Notes: a model not told the origin generated them from the sequence alone. A stretch of 46,742 bases of DNA from Halorubrum yunnanense (GCF_026586675.1 NZ_JAODIX010000029.1:1-46742), one strand, 5' to 3'; shown: positions 16,079 to 24,172, counted from the first letter of the stretch. Translations and numbers: made by a program.

Positions 16079-16879
16079 ATGGTCTCCCTCCGAAGCCTCT
16101 CCGCCCTCCCGGTCGTCGGCGTCGTCGTCGACGGCCAGACGTACAGGCACCTGTTGTACCTCCTGCTCGCGGTCCCGCTCGGGGTCGTCTACTCCACGGC
16201 GTTCGCCTTCGGGGTCATGTTCGGGCTGGTCCTCTCGGTCGCGCTCGTCGGGTTCGTGATCCTGCTCGCGACCCTGATCGGCGCCCGACTCGCCGCGGGC
16301 TTCGAGCGGCGGCTCGCGAACGCGCTGCTCGGAACCCGCCTGGCGCGGCCGGACGACCTCACCGACGCCGACGGCGCGCTCGCGGGCGTCCGGACGTACG
16401 TCGACGCCCGGTCGACGTGGACGGGAGTCGGGTTCGTCTCGCTGAAGTTCTGGGTGAGTCTCTTCGCGTTCGTCCCCGTCTTCCTGCTGGCGAACGCGCT
16501 CCCGCTGATCGCCGCGCCGCTTCGATACCCCTACGCGGCCGACTTCGGCGAGGTCAACGGCGAGCCCGTGACGTGGGCGATCGACACGCTCCCGGAGGCG
16601 CTGGTCGCGCTCCCGCTCGGGGTCGCCGGCGTCCTCGTCGCGCTTCACGTCACGAACCTCGTCGCCTACGCGGCCCGGCAGATGGCCGTCGCGCTGCTCG
16701 GCCGCCCGGACGCGGCCGGATCGCAGCGGGTGACCTCGGGGGCGAGCAGCGACCCTCCGACCGGCGGCGACCCCGACGGTGACGGAGGCCCGACTGTCGA
16801 CGTCGACGCCGCCGATTCCGATGGCGCCGACGTCCCCGGTCCCGACCCTGCCGACGCCGGCGACGACGACTCCCGCTGA
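16079..16879 (+). CDS. Membrane 'sensor' domain protein (PF13796-like)
   Basis: The 266-residue protein has four likely membrane segments: a close pair within about residues 20-75 (LLYLLLAVPLGVVYSTAFAF, then a Gly/Val/Leu-rich segment) and a second pair near 120-150 and 180-205. It begins with the Tyr-Arg-His-Leu-Leu-Tyr-Leu-Leu pattern of the putative sensor domain, which in actinobacteria and haloarchaea often precedes a kinase. Here there is no kinase; a Pro/Asp-rich, highly acidic tail of about 45 residues ends the protein. What it senses, if anything, cannot be told. It stands upstream of the two YdjM-like genes, which have their own promoter. Confidence 0.65.
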   Translation: MVSLRSLSALPVVGVVVDGQTYRHLLYLLLAVPLGVVYSTAFAFGVMFGLVLSVALVGFVILLATLIGARLAAGFERRLANALLGTRLARPDDLTDADGALAGVRTYVDARSTWTGVGFVSLKFWVSLFAFVPVFLLANALPLIAAPLRYPYAADFGEVNGEPVTWAIDTLPEALVALPLGVAGVLVALHVTNLVAYAARQMAVALLGRPDAAGSQRVTSGASSDPPTGGDPDGDGGPTVDVDAADSDGADVPGPDPADAGDDDSR

Positions 16880-16930
16880 CCGGGTGGAGGTCCCCGAGCG
16901 ACTTATTCGCGTGCGGGCGTCAGGACCGGT

Positions 16931-17617
16931 ATGGCACCGACGCTGGTCAACGCCGCGTTCGGCGCGCTGCTCGCGGCCGCCCTGCTGGGGGTCGCGTTCG
17001 ACCGGCGCGCGGTCGGAGTCGTCGTCGGGGCCGCGGTCCTCCCCGACCTCGACGCGGTCGCGAGCCTCTTCGTCCCCGGCGCGACGAACGCCCTCCTCCA
17101 CGCCGTGTGGCTCCCGCTTGCGGCGGGAGCGGTCCTCTATTTGGACACCGAGACCGGCGACGCCTCTCGGCTCCGGGAGCGGGCCGGGCGGCGCGGGGTC
17201 CGCGTGGCGTGGGTCGCGCTCGCGGCGTTCCTCGTCGCCGGCGTCGGCCCGGACCTGTTCGGCCGCGAGGGCGTGAACCTGCTGTACCCGCTCGGCGACG
17301 CCTACTACCTCGTCAGCGGGGGGTTCCTCTACTCGACGCAGGACGGGATCGTCCAGACGTTCGTCGCGTTCGGCGCGGAGGGGCCGGGGGTCCTCCCCCT
17401 CGAGAGTCTCGGAACGACGGAGTCGTACGCGGTTTCGACGTTTATAAACCCCGACGGCCGACCGGGCCTCTCGCTCGGCGCCGAGCGCGAGCTCGACCTC
17501 GTCCGGACGGGGTGGCAGCTGGTCGTCGTCGCGAGCGCGGCCGCGCTGCTGGCGGTGCGGTTCCGACGGGAGGACCGGGCGGAGTCGGTCGACGGCGCCG
17601 CGGGGGTGAGCAGGTAG
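16931..17617 (+). CDS. YdjM-like membrane-bound hydrolase homologue, degenerate motif
   Basis: The 228-residue protein has several membrane segments and the family start (LVNAAFGALLAAALLG...VLPDLDAVASLF). The P-D-x-D motif is present as PDLD. The following His-Arg...His-Ser pair of the family is reduced to ATNALLHAV, so metal binding may be impaired. The ATG has a TTATT box 28 nt upstream. Its stop TAG is directly followed by the ATG of the next gene, a paralogue, so the two are almost certainly co-transcribed and arose by tandem duplication. Confidence 0.7.
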   Translation: MAPTLVNAAFGALLAAALLGVAFDRRAVGVVVGAAVLPDLDAVASLFVPGATNALLHAVWLPLAAGAVLYLDTETGDASRLRERAGRRGVRVAWVALAAFLVAGVGPDLFGREGVNLLYPLGDAYYLVSGGFLYSTQDGIVQTFVAFGAEGPGVLPLESLGTTESYAVSTFINPDGRPGLSLGAERELDLVRTGWQLVVVASAAALLAVRFRREDRAESVDGAAGVSR

Positions 17618-18298
17618 ATGGTCTCCTCGGTCGTCCACGCCGGCTTCGCGCTGCTACTCGCGGCCGGCCTGCTCGGCGACTACTACGACCGGCGAGCGCT
17701 CGGGGTCGTGCTCGCGATCGTCGTCGTCCCCGAGGCGGACAGCTTCCTGGGATTCGTCATGCCCGGGGCCCACCGGACGGTCGGTCACAACCTCGTGTTG
17801 CCCGTGGCGGCGGCGGCGCTGCTCTACTACGACACCCGCCTCCGGGACCGGTCCGCGCTCCGCGAGCGCCTCGCGGACCGGTGGATCGCGGTCGCGTGGA
17901 TCGGGCTGTTCGTGCACGCCTTCGCGCACGTCTCGCTCGACTGGGTTCATCTCGAGGGCGTGAACGTCTTCTGGCCGCTTCGGGACCGCTTCTACGCCCT
18001 CGACGGGGAGGTGACGCTGTCGACCGCAGAGGGGTTCGTCCAGACGTTCGTCGACCTGCGGATCGACCCGGAGACCGGGAACCGGGTCGTCGATGCCGGC
18101 GGGGGCGGGACCACCGAAACGGTCCACGTGAACAACCCCGTCGAGCCGCGCGACCCGGACCGGGCGACCGAGGAGCCGGTCGAGCGGACCTTTCCGATCG
18201 CGAACGCCGGCTGGCGGCTGTACCTGGTCGGGACCGGCCTCTTCGCGCTGGCCGCGCGGAAACTGCAAGACCGGGCGCCGGGAGAGGAAGGAGCCTGA
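17618..18298 (+). CDS. YdjM-like membrane-bound metal-dependent hydrolase homologue
   Basis: The 226-residue paralogue of the preceding protein shares the start (VVHAGFALLLAAGLLGDYYDRRALGVV) and the segment GFVQTFV. It keeps more of the family motif: VPEAD and AHRTVGHNLVLP, which retains the His-Arg and second His lost upstream. Five or so membrane segments are visible. The start abuts the previous stop with no spacer, so translation is probably coupled. The biochemical role of this family is not established; E. coli YdjM is a LexA-regulated membrane protein. Confidence 0.7.
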   Translation: MVSSVVHAGFALLLAAGLLGDYYDRRALGVVLAIVVVPEADSFLGFVMPGAHRTVGHNLVLPVAAAALLYYDTRLRDRSALRERLADRWIAVAWIGLFVHAFAHVSLDWVHLEGVNVFWPLRDRFYALDGEVTLSTAEGFVQTFVDLRIDPETGNRVVDAGGGGTTETVHVNNPVEPRDPDRATEEPVERTFPIANAGWRLYLVGTGLFALAARKLQDRAPGEEGA

Positions 18299-18337
18299 GG
18301 TCGATCGGACGGGACTTGAGGTCGATCGGACGGGACT
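18296..18337 (+). repeat. 21-bp tandem duplication
   Basis: The unit TGAGGTCGATCGGACGGGAC plus T occurs twice in a row, starting at the stop codon of the preceding gene. The first copy provides that TGA. Confidence 0.85.
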
Positions 18338-18359
18338 CCAAGCCGGCGACCGCGGTCGT

Positions 18360-18374
18360 GGTGAACTACCCCAC
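18360..18374 (-). other. Orphan IS1341-type right-end motif
   Basis: GGTGAACTACCCCAC here is identical over 15 bases to the right end of the TnpB element (20760-20774) in the same orientation. No TnpB or left end accompanies it, so it may be a scar of a decayed element in the promoter region of crtI. Confidence 0.4.
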
Positions 18375-18421
18375 ATAGTATGGCGGGTGAGTGAACCCCG
18401 TCGGGGCCCTACGCACTCGTG

Positions 18422-20005
18422 ATGGACTCTCGCTCACGCGACGATGAGCGCCTCGCCGGTGAGGAGATCGCGGTCGTCGGCGCCGGGTTCGGCGGCCTCT
18501 CCGCGGCCGCGTACCTCGCCGACGCCGGGGCGGACGTGACGCTGTTCGAGCGCAACGAGCATCCGGGGGGGTACGCCGGCCGGATCGAGCGCGACGGCTT
18601 CCGGATCGACACCGGCCCCTCCTGGTACCTCATGCCGGAGGTGTTCGACCGCTTCTTCGACTACTTCGGTCGGTCGACCGACGAGTTCTACGAGCTGACC
18701 GAGCTGGACCCGCTCTACGAGGTCGTCTGGAAGGACGGCGACCGCGCGACGATGCCCGCGGACCGGGCGGGACAGAAGGCGCTGTTCGAGTCGTACGAGG
18801 CGGGCGCCGGCGACCGCCTGGACGCGTACCTCGACGACGCCGCGGAGGCGTACGAGCTCGGGATGGACCGCTTCGTCTACCCGAGCCGCTCCCGGCTCCG
18901 CGACATGGTCGACCTCGACGTGTTGCGGTCGGGGCGCGCCCTGCCGAAGCTCCGGACGATGGACGACTACGTCGGCGACTACTTCGACCACGAGAAGCTC
19001 CGGCAGATCGCGGAGTACAAGCTCGTCTTCCTCGGCGGCTCGCCGTACAACACCCCGGCGATCTACACGCTGATGAGCCACGTCGACATGAACCTCGGCG
19101 TCTACCACCCGATCGGCGGCATCGCGAGCGTCGTCGACGGGATGGCCGCGCTCGCGACCGACCTCGGCGTCGAGATCCGCACGGAGACCCCGGTGACCGC
19201 CATCGAGCCCTCGATCGCGGCGGTGGGACCGAAGTTCGAGGTGGCGTTCGGGGCGTCCGGGGGCGAAGCCGGGACCGGAGCCGCGGCGTCGACCGGCCGG
19301 TTCGACCGAGTGGTCGCGAACGCGGCGCCGCCCCACGTCGAGCGCGACCTCCTCCCCGACGAGTTCGCGCGCCGCGAGGCGTACTGGGAGTCGCGGACGT
19401 ACGCCCCCTCGGCGTTTCTCATGTACTTCGGCGTCGAGGGCGACGTCGACCTGGACCACCACGCGCTCGTGTTGCCGACCGACTGGCGGCCGCACTTCGA
19501 GACGATCTTCGACGACCCGGCGTGGCCCGACGACCCCGCGTACTACGTCCACGTCCCCTCGAAGACGGACCCGGAAGCGGCCCCCGAGGGCCACGAGGCG
19601 GTGTTCGTCCTCGTTCCGCTCGCGCCCGGGCTCGACGACGACGCCGAGACCCGCGAGCGCTTCCGCGAGCTGGTACTCGACGACCTCGCGGAGCACGCCG
19701 ACGTCGACTTCCGCGACCGGATCGCCTTCGAGGAGACCGCGTGCGTCTCCGACTTCCGTGAGCGGTTCAACGCGCCGCGGGGCACCGCGCTCGCGCTCTC
19801 GCACACGCTCGGGCAGACCGGACCGCTCCGCCCGGCGCACCGGGCCCCCGGCGTCGACGGGCTCTACTACGTCGGCGCGTACACCAACCCCGGGATCGGG
19901 ATGCCGATGTGCCTGCTCAGCGGCGAGCACGTGGCCGACGCCGTGGTCGAGGACGCGACGGGCGGGGTGCTCCCGTCTGTGGTGCCGACCTCGACGCTGC
20001 GGTAG
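18422..20005 (+). CDS. crtI: Phytoene desaturase-type carotenoid oxidoreductase
   Basis: It is an FAD-dependent desaturase expected to act on C40 carotenoid precursors on the way to lycopene and bacterioruberin. The 527-residue protein has the N-terminal dinucleotide motif VVGAGFGGLSAAAYLADAG with the acidic FERNEHPGGYAGR segment. The CrtI pattern DTGPSWYLMPEVF and the C-terminal FAD motif YVGAYTNPGIGMPMCLLSGE follow. An alternative GTG start lies three bases upstream (18419). A hydrophilic insertion near residue 285 (GASGGEAGTGAAASTG) is atypical. The gene is convergent with a PAS-domain gene, and no phytoene synthase is nearby. A related desaturase of the same superfamily could have another carotenoid substrate. 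Confidence 0.9.
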   Translation: MDSRSRDDERLAGEEIAVVGAGFGGLSAAAYLADAGADVTLFERNEHPGGYAGRIERDGFRIDTGPSWYLMPEVFDRFFDYFGRSTDEFYELTELDPLYEVVWKDGDRATMPADRAGQKALFESYEAGAGDRLDAYLDDAAEAYELGMDRFVYPSRSRLRDMVDLDVLRSGRALPKLRTMDDYVGDYFDHEKLRQIAEYKLVFLGGSPYNTPAIYTLMSHVDMNLGVYHPIGGIASVVDGMAALATDLGVEIRTETPVTAIEPSIAAVGPKFEVAFGASGGEAGTGAAASTGRFDRVVANAAPPHVERDLLPDEFARREAYWESRTYAPSAFLMYFGVEGDVDLDHHALVLPTDWRPHFETIFDDPAWPDDPAYYVHVPSKTDPEAAPEGHEAVFVLVPLAPGLDDDAETRERFRELVLDDLAEHADVDFRDRIAFEETACVSDFRERFNAPRGTALALSHTLGQTGPLRPAHRAPGVDGLYYVGAYTNPGIGMPMCLLSGEHVADAVVEDATGGVLPSVVPTSTLR

Positions 20006-20027
20006 GCCCGATTAGAGGACTTCGACT

Positions 20028-20600
20028 TCAGTCCGGTCCGTCGACCGCTTCCTGCACGGCGGCCCAGTGCGTGATCGTCCCGTCGTCGCCGGGGAGCGGC
20101 CGGAGCGACACGCGATTGAAAAAGGCGGTCCCGTCGCGCCGGTGGTTCCAGACTTCGACGGTCACCGACTCCCAGATGGACACCGCCTCGCGGAGGTCTT
20201 CCACCGGGGCGGTACCCGTTTCCGGGCCCTGGAGGAGCCGCGGGTTGCGGCCGCGGAGCGCCGCCAGCGAGTAGCCGGTGAGCTCGCGGAACGTCCGGTT
20301 CGCGTAGCGGATCGGGGTGTCGCGGTACGCCGGGCCGCAGAGCGTGACGCCGACCGGCGCGTCGTCAAGGAGCCTGACGCGCTCGATCAGCCGTCGGTCG
20401 CGCTCCGTGAGACCGTCGACGTCGGCGATCGTCGGGGGCGGGGCGACCGCCGAGCGGGTCCGCGGGAGTCCGTGCGGATCGATCCCGCGAGCGTGGTCGT
20501 CGCTGTCGCCAACCGCGTCGCTGAGGAGGTCGCGAAACGCGCTCCGGGCGGTCGCCTCGTCGCACGCGAGGAAGTCGAGGACGTCCGATCTGAGGGACAT
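20028..20600 (-). CDS. PAS (LOV-like) domain protein without the flavin cysteine
   Basis: The 190-residue protein has an N-terminal helical part (1-75) and one PAS domain (about 80-185). The PAS closely follows the LOV pattern: ANRTFRELTGYS, then GRNPRLLQGPETG at 117-129, WNHRRDGTAFFNRVSLRPL, and ITHWAAVQEAV. In photoactive LOV domains the third motif is GRNCRFLQ; here the adduct-forming Cys is Pro120. It may still bind flavin, or act as an ordinary PAS. No output domain is attached. It is convergent with crtI (22 bp apart), which invites but does not prove a link to pigment control. Confidence 0.8.
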   Translation of the reverse strand: MSLRSDVLDFLACDEATARSAFRDLLSDAVGDSDDHARGIDPHGLPRTRSAVAPPPTIADVDGLTERDRRLIERVRLLDDAPVGVTLCGPAYRDTPIRYANRTFRELTGYSLAALRGRNPRLLQGPETGTAPVEDLREAVSIWESVTVEVWNHRRDGTAFFNRVSLRPLPGDDGTITHWAAVQEAVDGPD

Positions 20601-20740
20601 CGCGCAGTCAGCGGGCCCGTCCGGTCGCGTACAACAGACCGTCCGTGCGCTCCACCGTGACCTCGTGTGTCGACATACCGATCTGTTTGAGGGCGGTCCA
20701 CATCAATCCGCGGTCCCATCGATTTCGGCCCGGAGTGTGG

Positions 20741-20900
20741 AGGAGCCGGATCGGCGGAGGGTGAACTACCCCACCCTACTCAGCCGCTGGTGCGGCTTCG
20801 TTGAGGGTGGGGCTTCCTGTTTCTATGACGCGCTTTGCAGACACCGAATGGGTGTCCGTAGGGAGCGCAGTCTCCACAGGCGTGTCTTCGGGCCATCCCA
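20741..20900 (-). ncRNA. Putative omega-RNA of the TnpB element
   Basis: In IS200/IS605-type elements the TnpB guide RNA overlaps the tnpB 3' end and the right end, and its guide is the flanking sequence. Here the right end shows a hairpin (CCACCCTAC opposite GAGGGTGGGG) and the end motif GTGGGGTAGTTCAC on the minus strand. The guide would then begin CCTCCGCCGATCCGGCTCCT (20760 down to 20741). The 5' limit given is arbitrary. Confidence 0.35.
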
Positions 20901-22149
20901 GCCCTAGTTCAGCAAAGCCGCGCTGTAAGATGTTCATCGCTGCGTTCGCGTCCCGGTCACACTCGAACCCACACGACGGACAAGAGTGTTCTCGAACCCA
21001 GATGGGTTTCGGCGTCTCCACATCACACTTCGCGCACTCTTTCGTTGTTCCTGCTGCTTCCACCTGAACGACGCGACAGCCGTACAAGTCTGCCTTGTAT
21101 TCGAGGAGCGTGATGAACTGTCGCCACGCCGCGTCCTGCTTGTTGCGAGCGTTGTGCGACTGTTCCAACATCCCCTTCACGTCCAAGTCCTCGACGAACA
21201 CAGCATCGTACTCGCGGACGAGCCACGTCGTGATTTTGTGCTGGTAGTCCAACACCTTCCGACGGATGTGTCGCTTGACCTTCGCCACTTTTTCGCGTTG
21301 CTCCTCGTAGTTGTTCGACCCTTGCTCTTTCCGCGAGAGTTTGCGTTGCTCGTGGCGGAGTCGGTCGTACTCGTCTTCGAGGTGGAGCCAATCTACAGTC
21401 GTCCCATCTGTGGTGTGAATGTAGTTGAGGATCCCAAGGTCAAGACCCACGCTATTGCTCGTATTGAGCGAGTTCACATCGGGTTTCTCGGGCAGGTTGG
21501 CGTCGTCGGTTTCCAGCCCGAAAGAGACGAACCAGTCGCCAGTTGTCTCTTTCTTGATAGTGACTTCTTTGATGTCGGCTTCATCGGGGATTTCGCGGTG
21601 GTAGCGGATCGGAATGTTTCCGATTTTAGAGAGCCAGAGCGTCGCGCGTCGGCCACTCGTGTTTTTGAGTTCGAAGCCAGACTGCGAATACGTTATACTC
21701 TGGAACTCTCTCGGAGACTTCCACGTGAGCTTCCCGACCTTGCGTCCGTTTTGCTTCTGCTCGGAAAGTCCGGTGAGGTTCTGGTAGAACCGAGTGACGG
21801 TTCGCTGTAGTGCTTTGGAGTTAACTTCCGAGAAAACGGGGAACTCGTCTTTCCAGTCGGGGAGTCGGGAGTGGTGTTTGTACGCGGAACCGATGTCGTC
21901 AGCGTCCACGTTCTCGTACTCGTACAGGGTGTAGTTGTACGCTTGGCGATGAATGTCGACATGAGAGTCCAGTACAGTCGCTACCTGTTGTGTCGGGTAT
22001 GCGGGATAACGGTGACTGTACTCCATCGCTATCCCTTGATTAGGGATGTGTTTTCTTAATGGCTTGTACTACCGTGCGGCGATTCATCCCCTCCCTACTC
22101 GCTCGCAATACTTGCTCCTTGAGGAAGGGGCATTCTCGCCTCAATTCTG
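20761..22149 (-). mobile_element. IS1341-type (IS200/IS605 family) element with tnpB only
   Basis: The element holds tnpB and no tnpA. The right end is set at GTGAACTACCCCAC (20761) beyond a GC hairpin. The left end is set at about 22149, where the minus strand reads CGTTTTAC followed by CAGAATTGAGGCG. TTTAC would be the target/TAM sequence, as TTAC-type targets are in this family. Left-end hairpin sequence (CCTTCCTCAAGGAG) lies at about 22107-22131. The element sits in the divergent region between a PAS gene and a hydrolase gene. Boundaries are inferred from one copy. Confidence 0.65.
20776..22026 (-). CDS. tnpB: TnpB RNA-guided nuclease (OrfB of IS200/IS605 family)
   Basis: The 416-residue protein has the N-terminal wedge/helical region and a complete RuvC fold. 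Its catalytic acids are Asp196 (GLDLGI), Glu279 (VFVEDLDV) and Asp359 (DRDANAAMN). A four-Cys zinc finger (Cys331, Cys334, Cys349, Cys352) lies between the second and third acids. It should cut DNA guided by an RNA from the element's right end, helping retain the element after transposition. No TnpA accompanies it, so mobility would depend on a transposase elsewhere. The gene is less GC-rich than its neighbours, as usual for an element. Confidence 0.93.
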   Translation of the reverse strand: MEYSHRYPAYPTQQVATVLDSHVDIHRQAYNYTLYEYENVDADDIGSAYKHHSRLPDWKDEFPVFSEVNSKALQRTVTRFYQNLTGLSEQKQNGRKVGKLTWKSPREFQSITYSQSGFELKNTSGRRATLWLSKIGNIPIRYHREIPDEADIKEVTIKKETTGDWFVSFGLETDDANLPEKPDVNSLNTSNSVGLDLGILNYIHTTDGTTVDWLHLEDEYDRLRHEQRKLSRKEQGSNNYEEQREKVAKVKRHIRRKVLDYQHKITTWLVREYDAVFVEDLDVKGMLEQSHNARNKQDAAWRQFITLLEYKADLYGCRVVQVEAAGTTKECAKCDVETPKPIWVREHSCPSCGFECDRDANAAMNILQRGFAELGLGWPEDTPVETALPTDTHSVSAKRVIETGSPTLNEAAPAAE

Positions 22150-22181
22150 GTAAAACGCCGGTTTGAGACTCCCGGGCCGTT

Positions 22182-23045
22182 ATGCCGAGCGGGGCGGAAC
22201 GCCGAGGCATGCAACGGGAATCTCGACGAGAGGACCGCGGTGTCGCGCCCGCGGCTGAGACGTGCGCGCTCGGGGACGGTCGAACGCTCGCCTACGCCGT
22301 CGGCGGGGACGAGAGCGGGACGCCGGTCGTCGCGCACCACGGAACCCCGGGGTCGCGGCTGTTCGCGTCGCTCCTCGACGACGCCGCGGCGGAAGCGGGC
22401 GTCCGACTCCTCGTTCCGGATCGACCCGGCTACGGGCGCTCGTCGCCGCCGCCGGACGACTGGGGGTGGCGGGAGTGGCGGAGGGACCTCGCGGCCCTCC
22501 TCGACGCGGAGTCGGTCGAACGGTGCGGAGTCGTTGGCTTCTCGGGCGGAGGCCCGTTCGCGCTCGCGGCCGGGGGGAGCGATCGCGTGTCCCGGGTCGG
22601 GCTGGTCAGCAGCGTCGTCCCGCCGGCGGAAGTCGCCCTCGTGCGGCTGTCGCGGGTCCCGTTCGCCGTTCGCGCCCTCTTCCGGCTGTCGGGCGCGTTC
22701 GCATCAGTGGCGGGTCCGGACACGGTCGTCGGACAGTACACCGACCGGTCCGTACCGGAGGCCGTTTCGCGGGCGGTCGCCGACGACTTCCACGAGGCTC
22801 TGCGGCAGGGGGCGACGGCGGTCGCTCGGGAGAACCGGTCGTTCGGGAGCGAGTGGGCAGGGATCGACCGAACTCCGGTCCCCGTCCGCGCTTGGCACGG
22901 GACCCGCGACGGGAACGCGCCGCTGTCGGCCGTGGAGGCGCTCGCGGGCGAGCGCGAAGCGACGCTCACGACTGCCGAGACCGATCACCTCGGAACGCTG
23001 CTCGATTATCGGTGTGAGGTGTTGCAGTGGGTCGGCGACGCGTAG
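22182..23045 (+). CDS. Alpha/beta hydrolase
   Basis: The 287-residue protein shows the alpha/beta hydrolase order. The oxyanion HG motif is in HHGTPGSRLF and PDRPGYGRSSPPP follows it. The nucleophile elbow is GFSGGGPFALA (Ser near 121), an acid is likely in WHGTRDGNAP, and the catalytic His is in AETDHLGTL. The substrate cannot be told; such proteins include esterases and epoxide or haloalkane-type hydrolases. The start is uncertain: ATG 22182 or ATG 22209, both close to the left end of the TnpB element, which has probably replaced the original upstream region. Confidence 0.8.
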   Translation: MPSGAERRGMQRESRREDRGVAPAAETCALGDGRTLAYAVGGDESGTPVVAHHGTPGSRLFASLLDDAAAEAGVRLLVPDRPGYGRSSPPPDDWGWREWRRDLAALLDAESVERCGVVGFSGGGPFALAAGGSDRVSRVGLVSSVVPPAEVALVRLSRVPFAVRALFRLSGAFASVAGPDTVVGQYTDRSVPEAVSRAVADDFHEALRQGATAVARENRSFGSEWAGIDRTPVPVRAWHGTRDGNAPLSAVEALAGEREATLTTAETDHLGTLLDYRCEVLQWVGDA

Positions 23046-23405
23046 CGGACGGGGATCGGGAAGTCACCCGAGCGGCGGCAGTCGTCTCACGGTGAGCAAC
23101 GAGAGGGGAGCCGATGAGAGGGTACGGGAAGGGAGTCGAGTGGACCTGCCGGGACCGTGAACCAGAGCCAGGCGTGCTCGCTCACTGCTCGTGGCGGTGC
23201 CGGTCGCTTATCGAGGTGCTCGCTTCGCTCGCATCTCGCACCGTTCGCTGCGCGCGACTGGCAGGGTTCAAATCCCGCTCGTTGCAGGATTGCGCCGCTC
23301 GCGATATTGCTCGCGGCACAAAATTATGGACTCGCGGGGTCCCCACGAGCGGAGCGAGCGGGGGCAGGCGAGGAAGCGACTGAGCAAACGAAGTGAGCGA
23401 AGGAG
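23046..23405. other. Gene-free stretch with tRNA-like debris
   Basis: No protein gene is supported here. GGGTTCAAATCCC followed by GCTCGTTGCA (23264-23286) resembles the T-arm and 3' acceptor strand of a tRNA, but no matching body is found. TGGACTCGCGGGG at 23327-23339 exactly repeats the 3' end of the tRNA-Ala gene at 23406-23418. Several GCTCGCTTCGCTCGC-type palindromes fill the rest. The pattern suggests past insertion or duplication at the tRNA. Confidence 0.45.
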
Positions 23406-23477
23406 TGGACTCGCGGGGATTTGAACCCCGGGCCTTCCCCGTGCCAGGGGGATGATCTACCACTGATCTACGAGCCC
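23406..23477 (-). tRNA. tRNA-Ala (anticodon GGC)
   Basis: The 72-nt minus-strand sequence folds into a full cloverleaf: acceptor GGGCTCG/CGAGTCC with one G-U pair, D stem GATC/GATC, and anticodon stem TCCCC/GGGGA with loop CTGGCAC (anticodon GGC). The variable loop is AGGCC and the T stem CGGGG/CCCCG with loop TTCAAAT, then discriminator A. No intron and no encoded CCA. A TTAATGTA box about 35 nt upstream (near 23510) is a likely promoter. Confidence 0.95.
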
Positions 23478-23566
23478 TCGCTGCGTTCCACCGTTCTCCG
23501 CTGGATACATTAAGGCCTTCGACTCGACGACGGCGGGAAGACCGGCTCCGCGCGTGCCTTCAGCCC

Positions 23567-24172
23567 TCAGATCCGCTCGGAATCGACGTACACGTCGAGG
23601 TCGACGCCGCGGCTCGAGTCCTCCAGATCGCGGACCGCGCGCTGGATGACCCGCTCGGCCTCGGTCCGAATGAGCGGGACCGCCTTCTTCACCACCCAGT
23701 CGAAGGAGACGAGCCGCGGGAGGTCGAGCGCGTCCGGGCTGGCCGATCCCGGGTCGAACTCGACTTCGAGCGCGACCTCGCAGACCGGGGCGTTGGCGTC
23801 AGCGTCGACGTCGGTGCCGGCGTCCGCGTCGCTGTCGGCGTCGGCATCGACGTCACCGTCGCTACCGGCGTCACCGTCCGCACCCGTCACCGGCGTCACG
23901 CGCCAGCGGCCGCCGGCGTCGATGTCCTTCGTGATCTCCCAGTCGATCCGCTCGGGCGGCTCGACGCCGGTCACCCGCGAGTGGGCCGTGTAGGATACCT
24001 TCCACCACGCGAACCGGAGCGCGTAGCGGGTGCCGGGACCGCCGTCGCCCTCGATCGTCCGCACGCCGTCGAGGTACTTCGAGTAGCGCGCGTAGCCCGG
24101 GAAGTCGAGCAGGAACTCGTACACCTCCTCCGGGTCGGCGTACACCTCGGTGCTCACGACGAGTTCGTCCAC
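23567..24172 (-). CDS. SRPBCC (START-like) family protein
   Basis: The 201-residue protein has the START/polyketide-cyclase fold pattern: VVSTEVYADPEEVYEFLLDF at the N-terminus, then YLDGVRTIEGDGGPGTRY, a central beta-sheet, and a long C-terminal helix (WVVKKAVPLIRTEAERVIQR). Such proteins bind a hydrophobic ligand in the cavity; the ligand is unknown. An Asp/Ala-rich low-complexity insertion (DADADSDADAGTDVDADAN, about 107-129) interrupts the domain and may be a repeat expansion. It starts at GTG 24172 with a TTATTA box about 30 nt upstream. Confidence 0.8.
   Translation of the reverse strand: MDELVVSTEVYADPEEVYEFLLDFPGYARYSKYLDGVRTIEGDGGPGTRYALRFAWWKVSYTAHSRVTGVEPPERIDWEITKDIDAGGRWRVTPVTGADGDAGSDGDVDADADSDADAGTDVDADANAPVCEVALEVEFDPGSASPDALDLPRLVSFDWVVKKAVPLIRTEAERVIQRAVRDLEDSSRGVDLDVYVDSERI

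Noticed and set aside
23097-23286. A complete intron-containing tRNA with acceptor GCAACGAG/CTCGTTGC
   Set aside because: The 8-nt complement exists, but no U8, D stem, anticodon stem or bulge-helix-bulge intron structure fits between the arms.
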